A stretch of 42,443 bases of DNA. Origin: an uncultured Lachnospiraceae bacterium (lineage in GTDB: Bacteria; Bacillota; Clostridia; Lachnospirales; Lachnospiraceae). Where the stretch lies: contig CAJOKX010000014.1 in assembly GCA_905235415.1 (NCBI GenBank), forward strand, positions 1 to 42,443. Reading direction: 5' to 3'. The position numbers were made by a program, and so were the translations under genes. The notes beneath the pieces were generated by a model. That model was not told the DNA's origin and did no database searches. It saw nothing but the letters and a program-made list of their open reading frames with translations. This document shows positions 23,631 through 31,891 of the stretch, one piece after another; the stretch's first letter is position 1; every line of letters starts with the position of its first letter.

Positions 23631-25819
23631 AAAAAGTTCGGACTACCCTGATCATTATCCTGATCGCCGGGCTGGTCCTGGGAGGCATCAGTTATGCGGC
23701 CCGCAAGGCGGCCTCCAGGACGAGCGACAGAGTCGTTGAAGTGACAGCGGTCGGAAATGTGAATGAACAAAACTTCTATTCGGACTACTCCAACATGGAG
23801 GGCATCATCATTTCCAAGGATACGCAAAGTGTATTCAGAAATAAGAGTTATGCGCTGAAAAAGGTCTATGTAAAAGAAGGAGACCAGGTCAAAAAAGGGG
23901 ACAAGCTTCTTGAATATGACATGGAGAAGCTGGAACTGGAGGAAGAGAAGGCAGAGCTTGACAAATGGGGACTTGAGCTGGAGCTCGAGAGCCTGGAAAA
24001 GCAGCTTGAGCTTCTGAAACAGGGGATCGTCCCCAATGACGAGTCATATTCATACACCGGTACCACGCGCAGATCCTCGGACGATGAGGAGGATGACGAG
24101 GACGATGAAGAGTACGATGACTATGAGTATGATGATGAGGACTATGACGAGGACTATGACGACGCCGATTACGACGATGAAGACTATGTAGATCTCAGCA
24201 TGTCCGCAGATGCCGCACCGGAGGAGAGCTTCGTGCGCACGCGGGAGGAATATGACATCATAGAGGACGACGATGAGGATGAGGAGTTCATTATCGAAGA
24301 GGATAATGATCCCTATGACGGGTCTGGCGGATCATCCGGGTCGGGCGTAAATCCGGATTCCGGAATTGATACGGGCGAGGATGACGAGATCGCCCTGCTG
24401 ACCGATATCAATGCATTCCTGAGTTCGGCGAATCTGATCACAGAGGCTGCCAATGCGTCGCTGTCTGATCTGGGAAATGATACATATTCCGCCATGATCG
24501 ACGAGGCGCTCACGCTGTTTCGGACACGGTTTGCCGAGTCCATGGAGAGCACGCAGACCAACCTGCTCGGAGAGAAGGTCACGGTGAAGGATTATTCTGT
24601 CACGGAATGGATCGCTTCCGTGGCGGGGGAGACGACAGCGCACGTTCTGCAGACTGCCTACGACAGGCTCTGCGTGTATGAATTTGTCAGTGTGATGGAA
24701 AAACTGAATCCGGGAAAGGATGCTTCCTCGAAACAGACTGCGGAAGATGTCCTTGCGCAGGAAGACCTGGTGCAGAAGGCAGTGAACTGTCTGGTGTCGC
24801 TTCCGGGATCCGTATTCAACGATCAGTCGGACAAGTTTGCGACAGCGTATGATGCGCTGAATAACAAATGGACCAAAGACGGATCCCAGAACAGAGTGGA
24901 GTACCTGAAGGCGATCTGCGACCTGCTGAACGGAAATACACTTCTGGTTCCGGGAGACGAAAGCACGGATACCATCATGACGGAAGGAATGTCCCAGAGC
25001 GATCTCGGGGAGCCTTCCTATGACGGGGACGACTTCGACGACGGAGAAGACGTTGATTTTGCGGAAATGATCAAAGAGACGGAGGCCGCCATTTTTGAAC
25101 AGAAGCTCCAGATCCGGGAGGCTGAACTGAACATCAAGGATTACAAAGAGAAGCTGGACGGAAAGATTGTGAAGGCGATTCTTGACGGAGTGGTCCTGAC
25201 CGAGAGCGCAGGCTCGACTTCGGGATCCAGCAAGCCGATTATTGTCGTAACCGGCAAGAAGGGCCTGTACGTCAGGGGCTATATACAGGAGAATTCCCTT
25301 GACACGGTGAAAGTCGGGGACACGATCTACGGATCGTCCTATGAGGGGATGACATTTACGGCAGAGGTCGTCGAGATCTCTGAATTCCCGGAAACGGGAA
25401 ACAATGATGCCTATTACTTCGGCATGGGGGACAGCAATTCCAATGAGTCCAACTATCCGTTCCTCGCTTTTATTGAGGATACGGACGGCCTGGAGGTGGA
25501 TGACGGCGTGGCCCTGTCCCTGCAGGGACCCATTTCCGAATACGGCGAGAGTACAGGCGGACTGACCCTGAACGCGTGCCTGATCCGGACGGATGACAAC
25601 GGCCGCAGCTACAGCCTGGTAGAGGGCAGAGACGGGCGCCTTGAGAAGCGGTATCTGGAACTTGGCACCAGCGAGTGGGGCTTTGTCAAAATCAAATCAG
25701 GTCTGTCGAGGGAAGACTTTATCGCATTTCCTTACGGACAGGGCGTCACGGAGGGCGCCAAAACCACACGCGTGGATTCGCTCAAGGCGATGGAATACGG
25801 ATACTCGGATTACTATTGA
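23627..25819 (+). CDS. Second ABC exporter membrane-fusion protein with a large acidic insert
   Basis: 730 residues, far longer than typical adaptors. It has an N-terminal anchor (about residues 5-24), a first lipoyl half (LKKVYVKEGDQVKKGDKLLEYD) and then coiled coil. A segment of roughly residues 145-240 is dominated by Asp, Glu and Tyr (repeats of DDEDYD type). A GGSSGSG linker and a helical domain of about 200 residues follow. The returning coiled coil and second lipoyl half (DGVVLTESAGS, then IIVVTGKKGLYVRGYI) come next. The acidic part and helical domain are thus inserted within the adaptor hairpin, which points away from the membrane. It starts inside the ATPase stop codon. Cation binding by the insert is inference. 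Confidence 0.86.
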   Translation: MKKVRTTLIIILIAGLVLGGISYAARKAASRTSDRVVEVTAVGNVNEQNFYSDYSNMEGIIISKDTQSVFRNKSYALKKVYVKEGDQVKKGDKLLEYDMEKLELEEEKAELDKWGLELELESLEKQLELLKQGIVPNDESYSYTGTTRRSSDDEEDDEDDEEYDDYEYDDEDYDEDYDDADYDDEDYVDLSMSADAAPEESFVRTREEYDIIEDDDEDEEFIIEEDNDPYDGSGGSSGSGVNPDSGIDTGEDDEIALLTDINAFLSSANLITEAANASLSDLGNDTYSAMIDEALTLFRTRFAESMESTQTNLLGEKVTVKDYSVTEWIASVAGETTAHVLQTAYDRLCVYEFVSVMEKLNPGKDASSKQTAEDVLAQEDLVQKAVNCLVSLPGSVFNDQSDKFATAYDALNNKWTKDGSQNRVEYLKAICDLLNGNTLLVPGDESTDTIMTEGMSQSDLGEPSYDGDDFDDGEDVDFAEMIKETEAAIFEQKLQIREAELNIKDYKEKLDGKIVKAILDGVVLTESAGSTSGSSKPIIVVTGKKGLYVRGYIQENSLDTVKVGDTIYGSSYEGMTFTAEVVEISEFPETGNNDAYYFGMGDSNSNESNYPFLAFIEDTDGLEVDDGVALSLQGPISEYGESTGGLTLNACLIRTDDNGRSYSLVEGRDGRLEKRYLELGTSEWGFVKIKSGLSREDFIAFPYGQGVTEGAKTTRVDSLKAMEYGYSDYY

Positions 25820-25864
25820 TCAGGGATTGGACTGTGCATCAGGCCGAAAGACTGAGGAAGCGGT

Positions 25865-27124
<1,260 letters not shown>

Positions 27125-27155
27125 TGCTTCCGGGAAGACGCGGGCGTACAAAAGC

Positions 27156-27247
27156 ATACCTGAAAGGGACAAGAAGCGATACCTGAAAGAGGCAAGAAGC
27201 GGTATCTGAAAGAGACAAGAAACGATATCTGAAAGGGACAAGAAGCA
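27156..27247 (+). repeat. Four 23-bp tandem repeats
   Basis: Four contiguous units with consensus (A/G)TA(C/T)CTGAAAG(A/G)G(A/G)CAAGAA plus GCG or similar: 27156-27178, 27179-27201, 27202-27224 and 27225-27247. They begin 31 bp after the permease stop. The unit length is not a multiple of three and no gene covers them. Confidence 0.9.
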
Positions 27248-27255
27248 TATTTTAG

Positions 27256-27287
27256 GCACAAGAGGGGCTTGCATGCCCCTCTTGTGC
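27256..27287 (+). terminator. Strong hairpin after the exporter operon
   Basis: A perfect 13-bp stem GCACAAGAGGGGC (27256-27268) / GCCCCTCTTGTGC (27275-27287) with loop TTGCAT. There is no proper T run on either strand, so it is an atypical terminator or a barrier or processing hairpin. The loop is also the -35 box of the rpsB promoter. Confidence 0.6.
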
Positions 27288-27297
27288 GTGTTATACT
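27269..27297 (+). promoter_or_regulatory. Promoter for rpsB-tsf
   Basis: TTGCAT (27269-27274), 17-bp spacer, TATACT (27292-27297). The -35 hexamer is exactly the loop of the preceding hairpin. A leader of about 95 nt follows, GC-rich with CCGAGGGCGG and CTCCCGAGGAGG segments, before the ribosome binding site AAAGGAG. Confidence 0.65.
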
Positions 27298-27399
27298 CAC
27301 AAAGTTGCTAAAAAACACGCATGCGGATTCCGAGGGCGGTGCCGGAAGGCTCCCGAGGAGGGGAAACATGCGGAAGTACAAAACCAAAGGAGAAAAATA

Positions 27400-28176
27400 A
27401 TGAGTGTACTTTCTATGAAGCAGCTGCTGGAAGCAGGCGTCCATTTCGGACACCAGACCAGGAGATGGAACCCGAAAATGGCTCCGTACATCTACACGGA
27501 GCGCAACGGCATCTACATCATCGACCTGCAGAAGACGGTCGGCATGGTAGACGATGCGTACAACGCAATCGGTGATATCGCGGCAAACGGCGGCACCATC
27601 CTTTTCGTCGGCACCAAGAAGCAGGCGCAGGATTCCATCCGTCAGGAAGCAGAGCGCTGCGGTATGTACTATGTCAATGAGAGATGGCTCGGCGGTATGC
27701 TGACCAACTTCAAGACCATCCAGAGCCGTATCAAGAGACTCAAGGACATCAAGAAGATGCAGGCAGACGGAACCTTCCAGGTACTTCCGAAGAAGGAAGT
27801 CATCAAGCTTGAGAAGGAACTCGATAAGCTCGAGAAGAACCTGGGCGGCATCGAAGAGATGAAGAAGCTCCCGGATGCGATCTTTGTCGTAGACCTCAAG
27901 AAAGAGCGCATCTGCGTACAGGAAGCGCATGCACTGGGCATCCCGCTCATCGGTATCGCTGATACGAACTGCGATCCGGAGGATCTTGACTATGTGATCC
28001 CGGGCAACGACGACGCAATCCGCGCAGTCAGACTGATCGTTTCCAAGATGGCAGACGCTGTCATCGAAGCGAAGCAGGGCGCAGAGGGCGCAGCCCCGAT
28101 CGAGAACCAGGTATTCACCGGCGAGGGCATCGATTACGCAGGTGAAGGCGAAGAGACCCCGGTTGCGGCAGAGTAA
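27400..28176 (+). CDS. rpsB: 30S ribosomal protein S2
   Basis: 258 residues with the S2 signatures [19 protein letters not shown] near the N-terminus and [25 protein letters not shown] in the middle. S2 binds the head-body junction of the 30S subunit. AAAGGAG lies just upstream of ATG 27400. The C-terminal extension is acidic ([10 protein letters not shown]). It forms a unit with tsf, separated by 125 bp that contains a two-helix hairpin. Confidence 0.98.
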   Translation: MSVLSMKQLLEAGVHFGHQTRRWNPKMAPYIYTERNGIYIIDLQKTVGMVDDAYNAIGDIAANGGTILFVGTKKQAQDSIRQEAERCGMYYVNERWLGGMLTNFKTIQSRIKRLKDIKKMQADGTFQVLPKKEVIKLEKELDKLEKNLGGIEEMKKLPDAIFVVDLKKERICVQEAHALGIPLIGIADTNCDPEDLDYVIPGNDDAIRAVRLIVSKMADAVIEAKQGAEGAAPIENQVFTGEGIDYAGEGEETPVAAE

Positions 28177-28218
28177 TCAGGTTTTTGCTGATTTTCGCTG
28201 ACAACTACGAAACAGATA

Positions 28219-28267
28219 CCGCGCAGGGCCTGCAGCTGCAGATACGGACTGCAGGATTGGTGCGCGG
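28219..28267 (+). other. Two-helix structured element between rpsB and tsf
   Basis: Outer stem CCGCGCA (28219-28225) / TGCGCGG (28261-28267) and inner stem CCTGCAG (28229-28235) / CTGCAGG (28249-28255), both perfect 7-bp helices. No T run follows, so it is not an intrinsic terminator. It may be an RNA processing site or a regulatory leader of tsf. Confidence 0.6.
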
Positions 28268-28301
28268 ATGAGGATATCCGACAGAGAAGGAGAATAGAAT
28301 T

Positions 28302-29243
28302 ATGGCTATCACAGCTTCACAGGTGAAAGAGCTCAGAGAGATGACCGGATCGGGCATGATGGACTGCAAGAAGGCCCTGACTGCAACCGAAGGCAATATC
28401 GAGAAGGCCATTGAGTGGCTGAGAGAAAAAGGACTTGCGACCGCACAGAAGAAAGCAGGCCGCATCGCCGCAGAAGGCGTGTCCATGGCGGCAATCTCTG
28501 AGGACGGCAAGAAGGCAGCAGTCGTGGAAGTCAATTCCGAGACAGACTTCGTCGCACAGAACGAGAAGTTCCAGGCATATGTAAAGCAGGTCGCTGAGCA
28601 GGCGCTCAACACCACCGCATCCACTCTGGAAGAGTTCATGGCAGAGCCGAGCATTGCAGATCCGTCCAAGACCGTTGAGGAAGCACTTGCGGCACAGATC
28701 GCAGTCATCGGCGAGAACCTCAAGATCCGCAGATTCCAGCAGATCGAAGAGCCGAACGGCGTACTGGTAGCATATACCCACCAGAACGGCAAGATCGTCA
28801 CGATCGTAGACATCGAGACGGACAGCGTCAACGATGCGATCCGCGAGATGGGCAAGAACGTTGCCATGCAGGTAACCTCCATGAGACCGCAGTACACCAG
28901 CGACAGCGAAGTGTCCCAGGAATACAAGGATCACGAGATCGAGATCCTCACCAAGCAGATCGAAGAAGATCCCAAGATGGCAGGCAAGCCGGAGAAGGTT
29001 ATCCTCGGCGCAGTCCAGGGCAGACTGAAGAAAGAGCTCAAAGAGATCTGCCTGCTTGACCAGATCTACGTCAAGGCAGAAGACGGCAAGCAGAGCGTCG
29101 CACAGTACGTACAGCAGGCTGCAAAGGAAGCTGGCGCAAAGGCCGGCATCAAGGGCTTCGTCCGCTATGAGACCGGTGAAGGCCTCGAGAAGAAGAGCGA
29201 AGACTTCGCAGCCGAAGTCGCCGCCCAGATGGCTGGAAACTAA
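28302..29243 (+). CDS. tsf: Elongation factor Ts
   Basis: 313 residues. The N-terminal UBA-like block VKELREMTGSGMMDCKKALT and the TDFVA motif in VNSETDFVAQNEKF are diagnostic. EF-Ts exchanges GDP for GTP on EF-Tu. GAAGGAG precedes ATG 28302. It is the last gene of the rpsB-tsf unit; pyrH and frr, which commonly follow, are absent and a strong terminator comes instead. Confidence 0.98.
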   Translation: MAITASQVKELREMTGSGMMDCKKALTATEGNIEKAIEWLREKGLATAQKKAGRIAAEGVSMAAISEDGKKAAVVEVNSETDFVAQNEKFQAYVKQVAEQALNTTASTLEEFMAEPSIADPSKTVEEALAAQIAVIGENLKIRRFQQIEEPNGVLVAYTHQNGKIVTIVDIETDSVNDAIREMGKNVAMQVTSMRPQYTSDSEVSQEYKDHEIEILTKQIEEDPKMAGKPEKVILGAVQGRLKKELKEICLLDQIYVKAEDGKQSVAQYVQQAAKEAGAKAGIKGFVRYETGEGLEKKSEDFAAEVAAQMAGN

Positions 29244-29345
29244 GTTTCTGCAAGTCGAAGACGCAGCAGAAACTGTAGTTGGAAGCTATGCAGCGTTGCT
29301 TAGCGAATGCGAGCCAAAGGCGCAATCATATTATTAGATTTCAGA

Positions 29346-29383
29346 AGTGACCGCCACTCTTTGACAGGGTGACGGTCACTTTT
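29346..29383 (+). terminator. Intrinsic terminator of rpsB-tsf
   Basis: A 14-bp stem AGTGACCGCCACTC (29346-29359) / GGGTGACGGTCACT (29367-29380) with one mismatch, then TTTT. Confidence 0.9.
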
Positions 29384-29396
29384 ACAGATTTCAATC

Positions 29397-29533
29397 CGGG
29401 AGCCGCACGCATTTCCATGATTCGGCCCGTGCCTCGGCTTCCGTGCATAGGGATGGACAAGTCTTGATATCTCTATGCCGCGCACCGGCTCGCGCCGCGC
29501 AACGCCCACTCGCACCCTGCCTTCAGGGCATAG
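29397..29533 (+). other. Strongly structured leader with mutually exclusive pairings
   Basis: This covers most of the 312-bp gap between tsf and the next gene. Stem 1 pairs CGGGAGCCG-CACG (29397-29409) with CGTGCCTCGGCTTCCG (29428-29443). Stem 2 pairs GCATAGGGAT (29445-29454) with ATCTCTATGC (29469-29478), with an inner CAAG/CTTG. Stem 3 is CCCTG-CCTT-CAGGG (29515-29528). GGCATAG at 29527-29533 could instead pair with CTATGCC (29473-29479), disrupting stem 2. The last pairing lies just before the ribosome binding site at 29546-29550, as in a riboswitch-like or thermosensor leader. No known class is recognised. Confidence 0.5.
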
Positions 29534-29555
29534 CGCACAAAGAAAGAAGGTATGT

Positions 29556-30116
29556 ATGACACCTGCTGTATGCATCGGTATTGCTGTACTTTTGATGGAG
29601 ATACGGGCACAGTATCTGTGCATTCCGGGAAGGGGCTGGAAGCTTCTGATCTTTTTCACACAGCTTTCCAATTATATGACCTGCATATCGACGGCTGCGC
29701 TGCTCATCGCGACGGCCTCGCCACTGGTCACGGCGCTCCGGTATCTGGCGGTGTGCATGATGGTCATGACGTTTCTGGTGACGACCTGTGTGCTGGTTCC
29801 GATGGGAGGGGATCCGAAGGAGCTGCTCTGGACGGAACCCGGCATTTACCTGCACATTTTCTGCCCCGTGCTCACAGTCCTTTCCTATTTCCTGTTTGAG
29901 CATCACGCCGGGTGGAATCTTTTCTGGCTGCCGGTGACCGTTACGCTTGTCTACGGCCTGGTGATGCTTCTGCTGAATGCATCCAGGAAAGTGGACGGGC
30001 CGTATCCCTTCTTTAAAGTCCATAATCAGAGCGCCGCTGCAACCGTGATGTGGATCCTGATTCTGACAGGCGTCATCTCGGGGACTGCCGCGCTGGTGAT
30101 TCTGCTTTCTGCGTGA
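29556..30116 (+). CDS. Integral membrane protein, Pr6Pr-like
   Basis: 186 residues from ATG 29556, with AGAAGG at 29545-29550; the in-frame upstream extension to 29475 runs through the structured leader and is rejected. About six hydrophobic segments are visible. The blocks LLIFFTQLSNYMT, YLHIFCPVLTVLSYFLFEHH and PYPFFKV resemble the Pr6Pr/AIG1-like family of six-helix membrane proteins (F-x-x-F-T-x-x-S-N motif after helix 2). Function is unknown in bacteria. The family assignment is tentative. Confidence 0.7.
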   Translation: MTPAVCIGIAVLLMEIRAQYLCIPGRGWKLLIFFTQLSNYMTCISTAALLIATASPLVTALRYLAVCMMVMTFLVTTCVLVPMGGDPKELLWTEPGIYLHIFCPVLTVLSYFLFEHHAGWNLFWLPVTVTLVYGLVMLLLNASRKVDGPYPFFKVHNQSAAATVMWILILTGVISGTAALVILLSA

Positions 30117-30131
30117 AGGGCGGCAGGAGCG

Positions 30132-30160
30132 TTGATTGCGCCGGAATCAGGAAGTATAAT
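30132..30160 (+). promoter_or_regulatory. Promoter of the nitroreductase gene
   Basis: TTGATT (30132-30137), 17-bp spacer, TATAAT (30155-30160). Confidence 0.7.
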
Positions 30161-30210
30161 GAGATAGCCGTAAGGGATTCGGTATCCATATCATGAAGGA
30201 GGAATCTGCA

Positions 30211-30723
30211 ATGGAATTCAAAAAAGTGATTCAGGACCGCTATTCCTGCAAGAAATACAGCGGGAAATTGGTGGAAAATGAGAAGCTGCAGGCGATTCTG
30301 GAAGCAGGCCGTCTGGCACCGACTGCAAAGAATCTGCAGGAGCAGCATATCTATGTGGCGCAGTCCGCCGAAGCGCTTGCCAGGATCGACCAGGCCACGC
30401 CCTGCCGCTATGGCGCGCCGACGGTGCTGGTCGTCGCATTTGACAAAGAGAATGTGTTTACATATCCCGGCGAGAAGCGCAATTCCGGAGCGGAGGACGC
30501 AACGATCGTGGCGACCCATATGATTCTTGCCGCGGCGGATGAGGGCGTGGACAGCTGCTGGGTGAACTTCTTCGATCCGGAGAAGCTTGCGGGTGAACTG
30601 GGACTTCCCGAAAATGAAGAGATCCTGATGGTGATGGACCTTGGCTATGCAGCGGAAGGATCCGGCCCGCTCCCGAACCACGAAAGCAGGAAGCCGTTGT
30701 CCGAAACGGTGTCTTATCTGTAA
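30211..30723 (+). CDS. Nitroreductase family protein
   Basis: 170 residues from ATG 30211 with AAGGAGGA at 30197-30204. The N-terminal block VIQDRYSCKKYSGKLV, then RLAPTAKNLQEQHIYV, and the late GLPENEEILMVMDLGYA are typical of small FMN-dependent nitroreductases. The family reduces nitro compounds, quinones or flavins with NAD(P)H, usually as a dimer. The substrate cannot be inferred. It has its own promoter and is followed 36 bp later by a small membrane protein. Confidence 0.92.
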   Translation: MEFKKVIQDRYSCKKYSGKLVENEKLQAILEAGRLAPTAKNLQEQHIYVAQSAEALARIDQATPCRYGAPTVLVVAFDKENVFTYPGEKRNSGAEDATIVATHMILAAADEGVDSCWVNFFDPEKLAGELGLPENEEILMVMDLGYAAEGSGPLPNHESRKPLSETVSYL

Positions 30724-30759
30724 CAGGCAGAAGGCAGAAACGACAGGACGAACGGTCTG

Positions 30760-31095
30760 ATGAAATACATACGAAAGATTGCCCTCTGGCTGAAAACAGA
30801 GTTTGCCAATAAAGAGACCTTTGCGCTGTTCCTGGTGGTGCTTGCAGTGATGTACAGCCCTGTGTGGGGCGGCTACCTGCTGTATGCGCTCTTTCACTGG
30901 AAATGGTGCTTTGTCATGGCCACGGGATATCTTGTGTTCTGGGCAGGACCGTTTACGCCCTTTTTTCCGGTCTGCGTTGCGGTTACGCTGGGCGTCAGAA
31001 GACTGATCGTGAGACTGATGAAAAGAGGAGGAAGAAAAACTCCTGAAACAAAGGAGAAAAAACCTCCTGAGACAAAGGAGAAAAAAAACTCCTGA
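30760..31095 (+). CDS. Small membrane protein with a Lys/Glu/Pro-rich repeated tail
   Basis: 111 residues with two or three hydrophobic segments (about residues 20-38, 44-60 and 62-80). A highly basic tail holds the imperfect repeat TPETKEKKPPETKEKK. The tail is encoded by 24-bp DNA repeats (from 31040, 31064 and 31089), each with a CTCCT/AGGAG inverted repeat followed by an A run. No family is recognised; the cytoplasmic basic tail may interact with acidic partners or lipids (inference). The ribosome binding site is weak, so it may be translated together with the nitroreductase. Confidence 0.72.
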   Translation: MKYIRKIALWLKTEFANKETFALFLVVLAVMYSPVWGGYLLYALFHWKWCFVMATGYLVFWAGPFTPFFPVCVAVTLGVRRLIVRLMKRGGRKTPETKEKKPPETKEKKNS

Positions 31096-31100
31096 GACAG
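31040..31100. repeat. 24-bp repeats forming minus-strand terminator-like hairpins
   Basis: Units CTCCTGAAACAAAGGAG (31040-31056) and CTCCTGAGACAAAGGAG (31064-31080), then a partial third unit at 31089. Read on the minus strand, each gives CTCCT-7 nt-AGGAG followed by a T run. They lie just past the end of the convergent phosphatase gene. The stems are only 5 bp, so termination activity is uncertain. Confidence 0.55.
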
Positions 31101-31105
31101 ACTTT

Positions 31106-31135
31106 CGGCTGGGTTATTTCACCCAGCCGTCTTTT
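31106..31135 (+). terminator. Intrinsic terminator overlapping the 3' end of the convergent gene
   Basis: Perfect 9-bp stem CGGCTGGGT (31106-31114) / ACCCAGCCG (31121-31129), loop TATTTC, then TCTTTTG. The stop codon of the minus-strand phosphatase lies at the end of the left arm and in the loop. Confidence 0.85.
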
Positions 31136-31680
31136 GTATATTCGTAGATGTAGAACTCACAGTTATGCGGCTTCGGGCGCCAGACGATCCCGTCAGGACG
31201 GTTTTCCAGATATCCGCGCAGCGCCCGGATGATGCCGCCGTGGCAGGAGATCAGAATGTTCGAGTCTTCAGAATGGTTTTGCTCAAGATCCTTCAGGAAG
31301 GAAGAGGAACGGCTGACCATGGATGGGATGGTTTCAACCGTTTTCGGAGTCGGAAAGACTTCCGGGAGCGCCCAGTAGAGCGTCATGGAAGGCCCGAGCA
31401 GATAATAGCGTCTGCCTTCATATTTTCCGAAATCCGTTTCGATAAGCCTCTCATCGATGCGGATCTCCTCCGCGGGGACGCCGGAAATGATGGAAGCGGT
31501 CTTCACCGCGCGGATCAGCGGGCTGGAATAGACCGCATCAAAGGAGATCCCTGAAACTTTCCCGGCTGCGGCAGCCGCCTGCCCGATCCCTGTCTCATTC
31601 AGCGGGGCGTCCGTGCGCCCCTGCATCCTCTTTGCTTTGTTCAGATCTGTCTGTCCGTGCCGGACAAGCCATAGTTTCAT
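31114..31680 (-). CDS. Histidine phosphatase family protein (phosphoglycerate mutase-like)
   Basis: 188 residues. The N-terminal LVRHGQTDLN is the RHG motif with the catalytic histidine. The second histidine lies in ISCHGGIIRAL. IDERLIETDFGKYEGRRY matches the branch that includes CobC, GpmB and broad-specificity phosphatases. The substrate is not determinable. It is convergent with the small membrane protein and has its own promoter at 31737-31765. Confidence 0.92.
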   Translation of the reverse strand: MKLWLVRHGQTDLNKAKRMQGRTDAPLNETGIGQAAAAAGKVSGISFDAVYSSPLIRAVKTASIISGVPAEEIRIDERLIETDFGKYEGRRYYLLGPSMTLYWALPEVFPTPKTVETIPSMVSRSSSFLKDLEQNHSEDSNILISCHGGIIRALRGYLENRPDGIVWRPKPHNCEFYIYEYTKDGWVK

Positions 31681-31736
31681 ACCAGCATCTCCTGTATATG
31701 CAACTCTTTGTTTTCTGTTGTTTTTTGCATTTTCCT

Positions 31737-31765
31737 ATTGTATCGGAATTGTATAAAAGTTACAA
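31737..31765 (-). promoter_or_regulatory. Promoter of the histidine phosphatase gene
   Basis: On the minus strand: TTGTAA (complement of 31760-31765), 17-bp spacer, TACAAT (complement of 31737-31742), in an AT-rich divergent intergenic region. Confidence 0.6.
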
Positions 31766-31782
31766 CAAAATAAAAAAATCTA

Positions 31783-31811
31783 ATGACAGATTGTACCGGA
31801 TGCTGTATATT
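31783..31811 (+). promoter_or_regulatory. Promoter of the secreted Ig-like protein gene
   Basis: ATGACA (31783-31788), 17-bp spacer, TATATT (31806-31811). Confidence 0.62.
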
Positions 31812-31891
31812 TTAGATGAAGACTTCAATAGCATACGTACTTTGGGAGAGTGCGTATACAGCAGGAAAAATCCGGAAGGAAGGGAGAAACA

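Noticed and set aside
27298-27399. Known ribosomal-protein leader class upstream of rpsB
   Set aside because: The leader is GC-rich with possible pairing, but I could not match it to any specific leader family by eye.
29397-29533. A third copy of the 59-bp repeat in the tsf downstream region
   Set aside because: GC-rich words such as GCGCCGCG are shared, but no ungapped alignment with copies A or B could be made.
31040-31095. Short spaced repeats considered as a CRISPR array
   Set aside because: The repeats are contiguous or nearly so, with no unique spacers of constant length and no cas genes. The same applies to the arrays at 27156-27247 and 34758-34857.
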